Of a stretch of 64,000 nt of DNA, positions 41,153-50,341 are shown one piece after another. This DNA is from Streptomyces formicae (GTDB taxonomy: Bacteria; Actinomycetota; Actinomycetes; Streptomycetales; Streptomycetaceae), in assembly GCF_002556545.1 (NCBI RefSeq), contig NZ_CP022685.1, forward strand, positions 3,038,001 to 3,102,000, written 5' to 3'. The notes under the pieces were generated by a model. That model ran no database searches and was not told where the DNA came from. It was given only the letters and a program-made list of their open reading frames with translations. Made by a program: the position numbers and the translations under genes. Position 1 is the first letter of the stretch; every line of letters begins with the position of its first letter.

Positions 41153-41328
41153 TGCTCCTGCGTCAGGTGCTCCTCGGCCTTGAGCCACGGCAGGAACTGC
41201 GCCTTCCTGCGCCACCCGCAGGTCCCGCAGCTCAACTCCCGCTGCCTGCCCGCCTTCTGGACCTGCACGACGTGCTCGCGCCCGTGCTGGTCCCATCTGC
41301 TGACCTTGCTCGTGGTGAGGGGAAGCAT
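41122..41328 (-). CDS. Small conserved zinc-binding protein
   Basis: 68 residues. CGTCGW (residues 34–39) and a later ECH-like HLTQEH segment suggest a Cys2His2-type zinc site. The regular strands (KVSRWDQHGREHVVQVQKAGRQ) look like a genuine small domain known as a hypothetical in Streptomyces. It overlaps the end of the XRE gene. Function unknown. Confidence 0.6.
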   Translation of the reverse strand: MLPLTTSKVSRWDQHGREHVVQVQKAGRQRELSCGTCGWRRKAQFLPWLKAEEHLTQEHQATVDPSAG

Positions 41329-41344
41329 GCGCCCCAGTGTGCAC

Positions 41345-41383
41345 GGAAGCCCCCGGTTCCATAACCCGGAACCGGGGGCTTCC
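41345..41383. terminator. 16-bp terminator hairpin after glyS
   Basis: GGAAGCCCCCGGTTCC (41345–41360) pairs perfectly with 41368–41383 around a 7-base loop. It lies 38 bases beyond the glyS stop and in front of the small zinc protein gene. Confidence 0.8.
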
Positions 41384-41421
41384 TCAAGGCTTCACGACTT
41401 CACTCAGAGAACGTACGAACG

Positions 41422-42804
<1,383 letters not shown>

Positions 42805-42999
42805 GGTGCTCTCTTCATTGCGACGTCGGATAAGGCAGGTGCGGCGCGAAGCGCCTCGTTGGGGGGTGGCGGTCGGGAGACGGGTGGGCGAAGCAAGTAC
42901 TGCCGGAGCAGCGGCTTCGGGAGCGAATGCTTCAGGTTACCGGCGGCCTTACCCCCCTAATCAAATCGGTTCCCCACACACGTCCAAACCGAGGGCTTG

Positions 43000-43037
43000 T
43001 TGACAATCGTTTCCACATTTGTTGAAAATGAGTGTCA
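43000..43037 (+). promoter_or_regulatory. znu promoter with two Zur-box-like sites
   Basis: TGACAATCGTTTCCA (43001–43015) and TGAAAATGAGTGTCA (43023–43037) both resemble the Zur consensus TGAAAATnATTTTCA and are 22 bases apart. A TTGACA box at 43000–43005 lies over the first site, and the second overlaps the znuA start. With zur encoded downstream, zinc-dependent repression of the operon is very likely. Confidence 0.7.
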
Positions 43038-43999
43038 TGAACGTACGACGCCTCATACCCACCGCCGCCCTTGCCTCCGCCACCGTCCTCGGCCTCACCG
43101 CGCTGACCGCGTGCTCCACGTCGGCCGCGAGCGACAACGACGGCAAGCTCGACGTGGTGGCGTCGTTCTACCCCATGCAGTACCTCGCGGAGCAGATAGG
43201 CGGCAGCCACGTCTCCGTCACCAACCTCACCGAGCCCGGCCAGGAGCCGCACGACCTGGACGTCTCCGCCCAGCAGCGCGGACAGCTCGAGGAGTCCGAC
43301 GTCGCGCTCTACCTCAAGGGCCTCCAGCCCGCCGTCGACGACGCGATCGACCAGTCCGGCATCAAGACCAAGGTCGACGCCGCATCGCTGACCAGCACGG
43401 AGAAGCACGGCAACGAGGTCGGCGGGCACGCCGACGAGCACGACCACGACGATCACGGCCACGACCACTCGCACGAGGGCGCCGACCCGCACATCTGGCT
43501 GGACCCGGTGAAGTACGCCGAGGTCGCCGAGGGCGTCGGCAAGGCCCTGGAGAAGGCCGACCCGGACAACGCGGCGACGTACGAGAAGAACACCGCGAAG
43601 CTGGTGAAGAAGCTCGGTGGCCTGGACAAGTCCTTCGAGGACGGCCTGAAGAACACCAAGAGCAAGGTCTTCATCACCACCCACGCCGCCTTCGGCTACC
43701 TCGCCGAGCGCTACGGCCTCACCGAGGAGGCCATCAGCGGCCTGGACCCCGAGGCCGAGCCCAGCGCCAAGCGCGTCAAGGACCTCCAGAAGATGGCGAA
43801 GGCCGACGGCGTCACCACCGTCTTCTACGAAACGCTCGTCAGCGACAAGACGGCGCAGACCCTCGCCAAGGACACCGGCCTGAAGACCGACGTGCTCGAC
43901 CCCATCGAGGGCATCACCGACAAGTCCAAGGGCGACGACTACATCCAGGTCATGGAGTCCAACCTCAAGGCCCTGCAGAAGGCCCTGGGCGCCAAGTGA
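43037..43999 (+). CDS. znuA: Zinc ABC transporter substrate-binding lipoprotein
   Basis: 320 residues from the ATG at 43037 (an ATG three codons earlier is possible). A signal peptide ends in the lipobox LTAC (Cys26). The cluster A-I fold has metal ligands in GQEPHDLDV and DPHIWLDP, and a His/Asp-rich loop (131–152, with HDHDDHGHDHSH) binds extra zinc. It captures zinc outside the membrane for the ZnuCB channel. Confidence 0.93.
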   Translation: MNVRRLIPTAALASATVLGLTALTACSTSAASDNDGKLDVVASFYPMQYLAEQIGGSHVSVTNLTEPGQEPHDLDVSAQQRGQLEESDVALYLKGLQPAVDDAIDQSGIKTKVDAASLTSTEKHGNEVGGHADEHDHDDHGHDHSHEGADPHIWLDPVKYAEVAEGVGKALEKADPDNAATYEKNTAKLVKKLGGLDKSFEDGLKNTKSKVFITTHAAFGYLAERYGLTEEAISGLDPEAEPSAKRVKDLQKMAKADGVTTVFYETLVSDKTAQTLAKDTGLKTDVLDPIEGITDKSKGDDYIQVMESNLKALQKALGAK

Positions 44000-44031
44000 C
44001 CCCCACCCCCGCGGCTACGGAGGCACGAGCC

Positions 44032-44814
44032 ATGAGCGAGCAGGCCGACACCGACGAGGCCGTCGTATCCCTGCGCGAGGTGACGGCCGAGCTCGGCTCG
44101 CGCCCCGTCCTGCGCGGCATAGACCTGCGGGTCGGGCGCGGTGAGGTCGTGGCGCTGCTCGGCGCCAACGGCTCGGGCAAGTCCACGGCCGTACGCACGA
44201 TCATCGGCCAGGTCACGGCCACCGGCGGCGACGTCGAGATCTTCGGCACCCCGCGCCGCAGGTTCCGCGACTGGGCCCGCGTCGGGTACGTCCCGCAGCG
44301 CACCACGGCCGCGGGCGGCGTGCCCGCCACCATCACCGAGGTCGTCTCGTCGGGGCGGCTCTCGCGGGCCCGCTTCGGCGTCCTGCGCAAGGCCGACCGC
44401 GAGGCCGTGGCCCGCGCCATCGACCTGGTGGGGCTCGCCGACCGCGCCAAGGACTCCGTCGACGCGCTCTCCGGCGGGCAGCACCAGCGCGTGCTCATCG
44501 CCCGCGCGCTCGCCGCCGAGCCGGAGCTGCTGATCATGGACGAGCCGATGGCGGGCGTCGACCTGGCCAGCCAGGAGATCCTCGCCGCGACGCTGCGCGA
44601 GCAGGTCGCCAAGGGCACCTCGGTCCTGCTGGTCCTGCACGAACTCGGCCCGCTCGAACCGCTCATCGACCGCGCCGTGGTCCTGCGCGACGGCTGCGTC
44701 CTGCACGACGGTCCTCCCCCGGAGGCCGTCGGCCAGCACGCGCTGCCCGGCCACGACCACGTCCACCCGCACACCGCCGACGCGGAGCCGGTCCGCACCG
44801 GCCTGCTGACCTAA
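44032..44814 (+). CDS. znuC: Zinc ABC transporter ATP-binding protein
   Basis: 260 residues, with GGAGG eight bases before the ATG. Walker A is GANGSGKST, the signature LSGGQHQR, and Walker B LLIMDEP. The C-terminus is His-rich (GHDHVHPH), probably a zinc-sensing tail. It drives zinc import with ZnuB, 11 bases downstream. Confidence 0.93.
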   Translation: MSEQADTDEAVVSLREVTAELGSRPVLRGIDLRVGRGEVVALLGANGSGKSTAVRTIIGQVTATGGDVEIFGTPRRRFRDWARVGYVPQRTTAAGGVPATITEVVSSGRLSRARFGVLRKADREAVARAIDLVGLADRAKDSVDALSGGQHQRVLIARALAAEPELLIMDEPMAGVDLASQEILAATLREQVAKGTSVLLVLHELGPLEPLIDRAVVLRDGCVLHDGPPPEAVGQHALPGHDHVHPHTADAEPVRTGLLT

Positions 44815-44825
44815 GGACCCCGGCG

Positions 44826-45716
44826 ATGGAACTCCTCAACTACGCCTTCATGCAGCGGGCCCTGCTCGCCGCCGTCCTGGTCGGCATCACCGCGCCCGCC
44901 GTCGGCATCTACCTGGTGCAGCGCCGCCAGGCCCTGATGGGCGACGGCATCGGCCACGTCGCGATGACCGGTGTCGGCCTCGGCTTCCTGCTCTCCACCT
45001 CGCCCGTGTGGATGGCGACGGCGGTCGCGATCGTCGGCGCCGTCGCGATGGAGCTGATCCGCTGGTACGGCAAGACGCGCGGCGACATCGCGCTCGCGAT
45101 GCTGTTCTACGGCGGCATGGCGGGCGGCGTCATGTTCATCAACCTCGCCCCCGGCGGCTCGAACGCGAACCTCCAGTCGTACCTCTTCGGCTCGCTCTCC
45201 ACGGTCTCCGAGGAGGACGTCTCGGCGATCTGCCTGCTGGCCGCCTTCGTGGTCCTGGTCACGGTCGGTCTGCGTCGGCAGCTCTTCGCGGTCAGTCAGG
45301 ACGAGGAGTTCGCGCGCGTGACGGGCCTGCCCGTGCGCGCCCTGAACCTGCTCACCGCCGTCACCGCCGCGGTCACGGTCACCGTCGCCATGCGCGTCGT
45401 GGGCCTGCTGCTGGTCTCCGCGCTGATGGTGGTGCCGGTCGCGGCCGCCCAGCAGCTCACCCGGAGCTTCGCCGCGACCTTCGCGGTCTCGGTGGCGATC
45501 GGCGTCGCGGTGACGCTCGGCGGCACCGTGACCTCGTACTACCAGGACGTACCGCCCGGCGCGACGATCGTCCTCCTCACCATCGGCGTCTTCATCGCCC
45601 TGACGATCCTCGCGACGCCGCTGGCCAGGCGCAGAGCCCGTGCGGCGGCGGCCGCCCAGGCCGGGGGCGACCCCGCGGAGTGCGCGGTTCCGGCGCAGGC
45701 GGGGGCCAAGCTCTGA
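44826..45716 (+). CDS. znuB: Zinc ABC transporter permease
   Basis: 296 residues with about eight to nine membrane helices. VQRRQALMGDGIGHVAMTGVG is the conserved N-terminal region of ABC-3 permeases, and GLLLVSALMVVPVAAAQQL is the typical late helix. It forms the zinc channel with ZnuC. Confidence 0.93.
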   Translation: MELLNYAFMQRALLAAVLVGITAPAVGIYLVQRRQALMGDGIGHVAMTGVGLGFLLSTSPVWMATAVAIVGAVAMELIRWYGKTRGDIALAMLFYGGMAGGVMFINLAPGGSNANLQSYLFGSLSTVSEEDVSAICLLAAFVVLVTVGLRRQLFAVSQDEEFARVTGLPVRALNLLTAVTAAVTVTVAMRVVGLLLVSALMVVPVAAAQQLTRSFAATFAVSVAIGVAVTLGGTVTSYYQDVPPGATIVLLTIGVFIALTILATPLARRRARAAAAAQAGGDPAECAVPAQAGAKL

Positions 45717-45794
45717 CCTGAGCTCAGGCTTACCTGGCACAATGGCCCGGCAGGCTTGAGCACGAGACCAGAGCGCAGACACGAGGAGGTAACC

Positions 45795-46196
45795 GTGGGA
45801 GCCCCGGTTCGAGGCAGGTCGACCCGCCAGCGGGCGGCAGTGGCGGCGGCGCTCGACGACGTGGACGAGTTCCGCAGTGCGCAGGAGCTGCACGACATGC
45901 TCAAGCACAAGGGCGACTCCGTCGGCCTCACCACGGTCTACCGCACCCTCCAGTCGCTCGCCGACGCGGGCGAGGTCGACGCGCTGCGCACCAGCGAGGG
46001 CGAGACGGTCTACCGCAGGTGCTCCACCGGCGACCACCACCACCATCTGGTCTGCCGCGTCTGCGGCAAGGCCGTCGAGGTGGAGGGCCCCGCCGTCGAG
46101 AAGTGGGCCGAGGCGATCGCCTCGGAGCACGGGTACGTCAACGTGGCGCACACCGTGGAGATCTTCGGGACGTGCGCGGAGTGCGCGAGCAAGTAG
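45795..46196 (+). CDS. zur: Zinc uptake regulator, Fur family
   Basis: 133 residues from a GTG with GAGGAGGT upstream. The winged helix is seen at about 30–65 (SVGLTTVYRTLQSLADAGEV). Zinc ligands are the HHHH stretch and the structural pairs CRVCG and CAEC. With zinc it represses the znu operon through the boxes at 43001–43037. It lies 78 bases after znuB and may have its own promoter. Confidence 0.93.
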   Translation: MGAPVRGRSTRQRAAVAAALDDVDEFRSAQELHDMLKHKGDSVGLTTVYRTLQSLADAGEVDALRTSEGETVYRRCSTGDHHHHLVCRVCGKAVEVEGPAVEKWAEAIASEHGYVNVAHTVEIFGTCAECASK

Positions 46197-46198
46197 GC

Positions 46199-46256
46199 GC
46201 CCCTACAGGGAAGGGCCCGCACCGTCCTGACGGTGCGGGCCCTTCCCTGTAGGGGC
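46199..46256. terminator. Very long terminator hairpin between zur and uppS
   Basis: A perfect stem of at least 26 bp (46201–46226 with 46229–46254) closes a 2-base loop (CT); three more pairs extend it outward. It lies directly after the zur stop between convergent genes. The right arm runs into the dispersed repeat GGGGCGTGGGGAACTGCGCG (46252–46271). Confidence 0.85.
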
Positions 46257-46296
46257 GTGGGGAACTGCGCGACCAGCCCCCACCAACCCGCAGACG
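46252..46296. repeat. Dispersed gene-end repeat, copy after zur
   Basis: GGGGCGTGGGGAACTGCGCG followed by ACCAGCCCCCACCAACCCGC. The same two blocks occur at 50299–50340 behind the DUF397 gene. Found only in gaps between genes here. Confidence 0.6.
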
Positions 46297-46320
46297 TGGA
46301 CCGTATGTCCCGCGGAGCGC

Positions 46321-47142
46321 CTAGCTCTCGGCGATCTGCTGCTCATTGGGGATGGCCCCACCGAAGCGGCGGTCGCGCGCGGCGTACTCCAGGCAGGCCC
46401 GCCACAGGTCGCGCCGGTCGAAGTCCGGCCACAGCACGTCCTGGAAGACCATCTCGGCGTACGCGCTCTGCCAGAGCAGGTAGTTGGAGGTGCGCTGCTC
46501 GCCGCTCGGGCGCAGGAACAGGTCGACGTCCGGCATGTCCGGGTAGTACAGGTACTTCGCGAAGGTCTTCTCGCTGACCTTGGACGGGTCGAGCCGCCCC
46601 GCCTTCACGTCCTCGGCGAGCGCCTGCGCCGCGTCCGCGATCTCGGCCCTGCCCCCGTAGTTCATGCAGAAGTACAGGGTCAGCTTGTCGTTGCCCTTGG
46701 TCTGCTCCTGGGAGATCTCCAGCTCCTTGGCGACCGACTTCCACAGCTTGGGCATCCGCCCCACCCAGCGCACCCGGATGCCGAGTTCGTCGAGCTGGTC
46801 GCGGGTCTTGCGGATGAAGTCGCGGTTGAAGTTCATCAGGAACTTCACCTCGTCGGGCGACCGCTTCCAGTTCTCCGTGGAGAAGGCGTAGAGCGAGATC
46901 GCCCCGACGCCCATCTCGATGCCGCCCTGCAACACGTCGAGGACGCGCTCGGCACCCACCTTGTGCCCCTCGGTGCGCGGCAGACCGCGCTCCTTGGCCC
47001 ACCGGCCGTTCCCGTCCATGACGATGGCGACGTGCCTGGGCACCAGCTCACCGGGGATCTTCGGCGGCCGCGCGCCCGAGGGGTGCGGCTCGGGGGTCGT
47101 GTACTCACGGCGGGACCGTCCGAGGATTCCGCGTCGTGCCAT
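46321..47142 (-). CDS. uppS: Undecaprenyl diphosphate synthase (isoprenyl transferase)
   Basis: 273 residues from the ATG at 47142 (AGGAGAG upstream). [20 protein letters not shown] contains the catalytic Asp and the diphosphate site, with FSTENWKRS and [17 protein letters not shown], all cis-prenyltransferase signatures. It makes the C55 lipid carrier for cell wall synthesis. The genome probably has a second copy elsewhere. recO lies 26 bases upstream. Confidence 0.94.
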   Translation of the reverse strand: MARRGILGRSRREYTTPEPHPSGARPPKIPGELVPRHVAIVMDGNGRWAKERGLPRTEGHKVGAERVLDVLQGGIEMGVGAISLYAFSTENWKRSPDEVKFLMNFNRDFIRKTRDQLDELGIRVRWVGRMPKLWKSVAKELEISQEQTKGNDKLTLYFCMNYGGRAEIADAAQALAEDVKAGRLDPSKVSEKTFAKYLYYPDMPDVDLFLRPSGEQRTSNYLLWQSAYAEMVFQDVLWPDFDRRDLWRACLEYAARDRRFGGAIPNEQQIAES

Positions 47143-47168
47143 GGGGGACTCTCTCCTAGCTACTGGCT

Positions 47169-47918
47169 TCAGTTCTTCTCTACGTACCGCAGGGAACGCA
47201 GTCCGCGCTCCAAGTGCCAATGCAGATAGGCGGAAACGAGCCCACTGCCCTCCCTGGCGTGCCGCGCCTCGCACGCGTCCGCCGTCGCCCAGTCGCCGGT
47301 GAGCAGGGCGGCGAGGAGCGTGAGGGCCTCCGCCGAGGGTACGACGCTGCCCGGCACCCGGCAGTCGACGCAAATCGAGCCGCCCGCGGCGACCGAGAAG
47401 AACCGGTTCGGCCCGGGCATCCCGCACTTCGCACAGTCGTTGAAGCTCGGCGCGTAGCCGTTCACGGCGAGGGAGCGGAGCAGGAAGGCGTCCAGGACGA
47501 GATGGGGCTCGTGCTCCCCGCGGGCGAGCACCCGCAGCCCGCCGACGAGCAGGAGGTACTGCTGCACGGCGGGCTCGCCCTCGTGGTCGGTGAACCGTTC
47601 CGCCGTCTCCAGCATGGCCGTACCGGCGGTGTAGCGGGCGTAGTCCGTGACGATCCCGCTACCGTACGGAGCGATCGTCTCACTCTGCGTGCACAACGGG
47701 AGCCCGCGCCCGACCAGTTCGCTGTTGCGCGCGAAGAACTGCACGTCGACGTGGGAGAACGGTTCGAGTCGCGCCCCGAACTTCGACTTGGTCCGCCGCA
47801 CCCCGCGCGCGACAGCGCGTACGCGGCCGTGACCGCGCGTGAGTATCGTGATGATGCGGTCCGCCTCACCCAGCTTCTGGGTGCGCAGCACGATGCCGTC
47901 GTCGCGGAACAGGCTCAT
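47169..47918 (-). CDS. recO: DNA repair protein RecO
   Basis: 249 residues from the ATG at 47918. The OB-fold N-terminus ([17 protein letters not shown], then [18 protein letters not shown]) and the zinc site (CAKCG, CVDCR) are typical. It helps load RecA on Ssb-coated DNA. Probably transcribed with uppS. Confidence 0.94.
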   Translation of the reverse strand: MSLFRDDGIVLRTQKLGEADRIITILTRGHGRVRAVARGVRRTKSKFGARLEPFSHVDVQFFARNSELVGRGLPLCTQSETIAPYGSGIVTDYARYTAGTAMLETAERFTDHEGEPAVQQYLLLVGGLRVLARGEHEPHLVLDAFLLRSLAVNGYAPSFNDCAKCGMPGPNRFFSVAAGGSICVDCRVPGSVVPSAEALTLLAALLTGDWATADACEARHAREGSGLVSAYLHWHLERGLRSLRYVEKN

Positions 47919-47983
47919 GGGCCCATTCTCGCGCACGGGACCGCGTGCGCGGCGCCGAGGCCGTCCTACCTCGTACCGGTGAA

Positions 47984-48017
47984 CGTGGCCGGTCCGGCTG
48001 GGGCGGCACCGGCCACG
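47984..48017. promoter_or_regulatory. 10-bp inverted repeat upstream of the toxin-antitoxin pair
   Basis: CGTGGCCGGT (47984–47993) pairs with ACCGGCCACG (48008–48017), 17 bases before the antitoxin ATG. Antitoxins of this kind usually bind such a site, so autoregulation is inferred. Confidence 0.45.
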
Positions 48018-48034
48018 CCGGTAAGACTCAGAGT

Positions 48035-48304
48035 ATGAGCCTGGAACGCGTCACCATCACCATCCCCAGCGAGACGCTCGAGGCCGCCAAGTCTGCTGCC
48101 GAACGCGAAGGTTTGAGCGTCTCCGCCTGGCTGTCACGGGCCGCCGACCACGCCGCGAAGATCGAAGCCGGGCTGGCCGCGGCGGAGGAGGCCATGGCGC
48201 GCCTCGATCCCCCGACACCGGAGGAACAGGAATGGGTGGACGCCGTCATGGATGACGCCACACGCTCCGAGCACACGGGGAACCAGTCGCGAGGCGCCGC
48301 GTGA
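48035..48304 (+). CDS. Antitoxin, ribbon-helix-helix-like
   Basis: 89 residues from the ATG at 48035. MSLERVTITIPSETLEAAKSAA is a ribbon-helix-helix start (strand, then two helices), followed by an acidic tail (EEAMARLDPPTPEEQEWVD) that could block the toxin. Its stop overlaps the GTG of the PIN-domain gene, the usual antitoxin-first layout. Confidence 0.75.
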   Translation: MSLERVTITIPSETLEAAKSAAEREGLSVSAWLSRAADHAAKIEAGLAAAEEAMARLDPPTPEEQEWVDAVMDDATRSEHTGNQSRGAA

Positions 48305-48705
48305 GCACTCTGAAGCCGTTCGTGTACGACGCCGGGGCCCTGATCGCCGCCGAGCGGAACCAGGTCGCCTTCTGGCGAACGCATCGCTCCTATCTGACCG
48401 CCGGTGGCATGCCCCTGGTACCCGCGTCCGTCGTGTCCCAGGCGTGGCGGGACGGCGCCCGCCAGACCCAGATCGCATGCCTGCTCAGTGGCTGCGACGT
48501 GCCGCCCCTGGACCACCCCCTCGCCCGGAGCATCGGCGAGCTCTTAGGGCAGGCCGACACCTCCGACCCGGTGGACGGCGCCGTCGCGGTGATCGCCGCG
48601 CGGCTCGGAGCCCGAGTCTTCACCTCGGACCCCGACGACATCCAACACCTCCTGGATCACCTCGGCCCGGCCGGTAAGCACGTCAGAGTCTGGCCCTTGC
48701 GCTGA
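48301..48705 (+). CDS. PIN-domain toxin, VapC-like
   Basis: 134 residues from a GTG overlapping the antitoxin stop. FVYDAGALIAAERN carries the first catalytic Asp and Glu; DPVDGAVAVIAARLGARVFTSDPDDI the others. PIN toxins are RNases, often cutting tRNA. The spacing of acidic residues looks intact, so it is probably active and held by the upstream antitoxin. Confidence 0.78.
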   Translation: MSTLKPFVYDAGALIAAERNQVAFWRTHRSYLTAGGMPLVPASVVSQAWRDGARQTQIACLLSGCDVPPLDHPLARSIGELLGQADTSDPVDGAVAVIAARLGARVFTSDPDDIQHLLDHLGPAGKHVRVWPLR

Positions 48706-48722
48706 AGCCCCGGAGGGCACAC

Positions 48723-48944
48723 TCAAGGCACCTCCCCCCGGCTCCGCGCGTTCGCATACGCCGTCGCCGCGCGCATCCGCTCCTCCGTGGTCGCCGTGCG
48801 GGCCGCCTCCGGCGCACAGTCCCACTCCCTGCCCCCGCCGTACGGGCGCAGCTGCACGTAGGGCCCCTCGTGGCCCATGACCCTGCCGATGCGACCGCTC
48901 CGGGTGTCCACGACGTACGCGCCTACCGGCAGGGGAAGGTTCAC
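48723..48944 (-). CDS. Small conserved Streptomyces protein
   Basis: 73 residues from a GTG. The body PVGAYVVDTRSGRIGRVMGHEGPYVQLRP resembles an SH3-like beta barrel found in many small Streptomyces proteins near XRE/DUF397 genes. Its start overlaps the stop of the next gene upstream by GTGA. Function unknown. Confidence 0.7.
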   Translation of the reverse strand: MNLPLPVGAYVVDTRSGRIGRVMGHEGPYVQLRPYGGGREWDCAPEAARTATTEERMRAATAYANARSRGEVP

Positions 48945-49165
48945 GCCGCACTCCTCAACGCGGCGGCCAGGCGAGCCGCCACATCGGCGGAACAACCGCC
49001 CAATTCGATGCGCGGGCAGGGCGCTTCGCGAGCGAGCGAGGCTTGGTCGATCCGCAATGACGGCAGGGTAATTCCCGCCCGCGTGAGCGCGTCGCGCAAT
49101 TCCTTCACGGTATCCTCCGCCTGTTCGATACATGCCACTGCGTGGTGCTTCGATTCCGCTTTCAC
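48941..49165 (-). CDS. Small hypothetical protein of the XRE/DUF397 locus
   Basis: 74 residues from a GTG with GAGGGG upstream, coupled to the following gene. The sequence (AVACIEQAEDTVKELRDALTRAGITLPSLRID) suggests two helices and a short strand. It is divergent from the XRE gene. Function unknown. Confidence 0.65.
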   Translation of the reverse strand: MKAESKHHAVACIEQAEDTVKELRDALTRAGITLPSLRIDQASLAREAPCPRIELGGCSADVAARLAAALRSAA

Positions 49166-49280
49166 GTGGTTCCCCTCGGGCTGTGGATTTCACTCTTCGC
49201 CCTCCTACGGTGACGGAGTCCACCTACACTCGGCAGGAGTCTGTCCGCTACAACTGCGGGGCATGGGGAGGCGGTTGGCC

Positions 49281-50123
49281 ATGGCCAATGGTTCGCGTGG
49301 ATCACGACAGGCGGCGTGGGAGTTCTTCGGCGCGGAGCTCAAGCGGAGGCGTGAGGACGCGGGGTTCTCCCAGTCGGTGCTGGGGGCGCGGGTTTTTGTC
49401 TCCGGTGGGTACATTGGGCAGTTCGAGCAGGCAATTCGAAAACCACAGCTGGATGTGGCGGAGCGGATCGACGAGGCCCTGCAAACCGACGGCTTTTTCG
49501 AGCGGATGTGCCGCAAATTGATCGACGACAAGCGCTATGCGGATTACTTCGCGGCGGTCGTCGAGCTCGAAGCCCTGGCCACACGGATCTGCGAGTTCGC
49601 ACCGACGCTCGTCCCTGGCCTGCTCCAGACCGCCGCGTACGCACACGCGGTGACGCTCGCGGCGAACCCGTTCGTCACGGACGCGTACGTGGAGGACATC
49701 GTCACCGCCCGCATGGAGCGGGCGGGCATCCTCAAGGACGCTACAAGGCCCGAGTATTGGGTGGTCCTGCACGAGAACACGCTGTACATCCCGGTGGGCG
49801 GGCCGACCGTGATGGCACAGCAGCTGGACCATGTCGCGGCGCTGATGCGGGAGCGGCAGGTGTTGGTGATGGTGCTTCCGTACGAGGGGGGAGCACATGC
49901 CTGCATGGGCGGAGCTCTGAAGCTCATGGAGTTCGACGACGCCCCGCCAACGCTCTATACAGAAACGGAGTATTCGGGAACCCTCGTCGACGAACCGGTA
50001 GTGGTGAAGCACGCGCAGCGCACATACGATCTACTCAGGGGCGCCGCGCTGTCGCCGGAGGCGTCCCTCGCCCTGGTCGAATCGGCGGCTGAGGACTACA
50101 GACGATGCACGAGTACGACCTGA
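49281..50123 (+). CDS. XRE regulator with DUF5753 domain
   Basis: 280 residues from the ATG at 49281 (GGAGG ten bases before; an ATG six codons earlier is possible). The HTH is at about 17–50 (AELKRRREDAGFSQSVLGARVFVSGGYIGQFEQ), followed by DUF5753 (EFAPTLVPGLLQTAAYAHAV, VLVMVLPYEGGAHACMGGALKLMEF). This class, with a DUF397 partner, is typical of Streptomyces developmental and BldB/WhiJ-like switches. Confidence 0.9.
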   Translation: MANGSRGSRQAAWEFFGAELKRRREDAGFSQSVLGARVFVSGGYIGQFEQAIRKPQLDVAERIDEALQTDGFFERMCRKLIDDKRYADYFAAVVELEALATRICEFAPTLVPGLLQTAAYAHAVTLAANPFVTDAYVEDIVTARMERAGILKDATRPEYWVVLHENTLYIPVGGPTVMAQQLDHVAALMRERQVLVMVLPYEGGAHACMGGALKLMEFDDAPPTLYTETEYSGTLVDEPVVVKHAQRTYDLLRGAALSPEASLALVESAAEDYRRCTSTT

Positions 50124-50299
50124 GCACCGCACGCTGGCGCAAGAGCAGCTACAGCAACGGCCAGGGTGGCGACTGCGTCGAGGTGGCCGACGGAGTCCCC
50201 CGCGTAGTCCCTGTCAGAGACAGCAAAGTGCCACAGGGTCCCACCCTGGTGATCGGCGCCAAGGCCTGGTCCACGTTCATCGGGTGGGCGCCCCTTTAG
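50105..50299 (+). CDS. DUF397 protein
   Basis: 64 residues, overlapping the XRE gene by 19 bases. ARWRKSSYSNGQGGDCVEVADG…VPVRDSKVP is the DUF397 signature. It is the small partner or antagonist of the XRE protein. The TAG stop is part of a hairpin (GCGCCCCTTTAGGGGCGC) that begins the dispersed repeat. Confidence 0.9.
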   Translation: MHEYDLSTARWRKSSYSNGQGGDCVEVADGVPRVVPVRDSKVPQGPTLVIGAKAWSTFIGWAPL

Positions 50300-50341
50300 G
50301 GGCGCGGGGAACTGCGCGACCAGCCCCCACCAACCCGCAGG
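50285..50341. repeat. Gene-end hairpin plus dispersed repeat behind DUF397
   Basis: A CGCCCC-TTTA-GGGGCG hairpin is fused to GGGGCGCGGGGAACTGCGCG (50299–50318) and ACCAGCCCCCACCAACCCGC. The second block matches the copy behind zur. Likely acts as a terminator between convergent genes. Confidence 0.6.

Noticed and set aside
48870..49280. Upstream extension of the XRE gene frame
   Set aside because: It runs opposite two small coupled genes with good ribosome sites, and the HTH domain starts at the chosen ATG.
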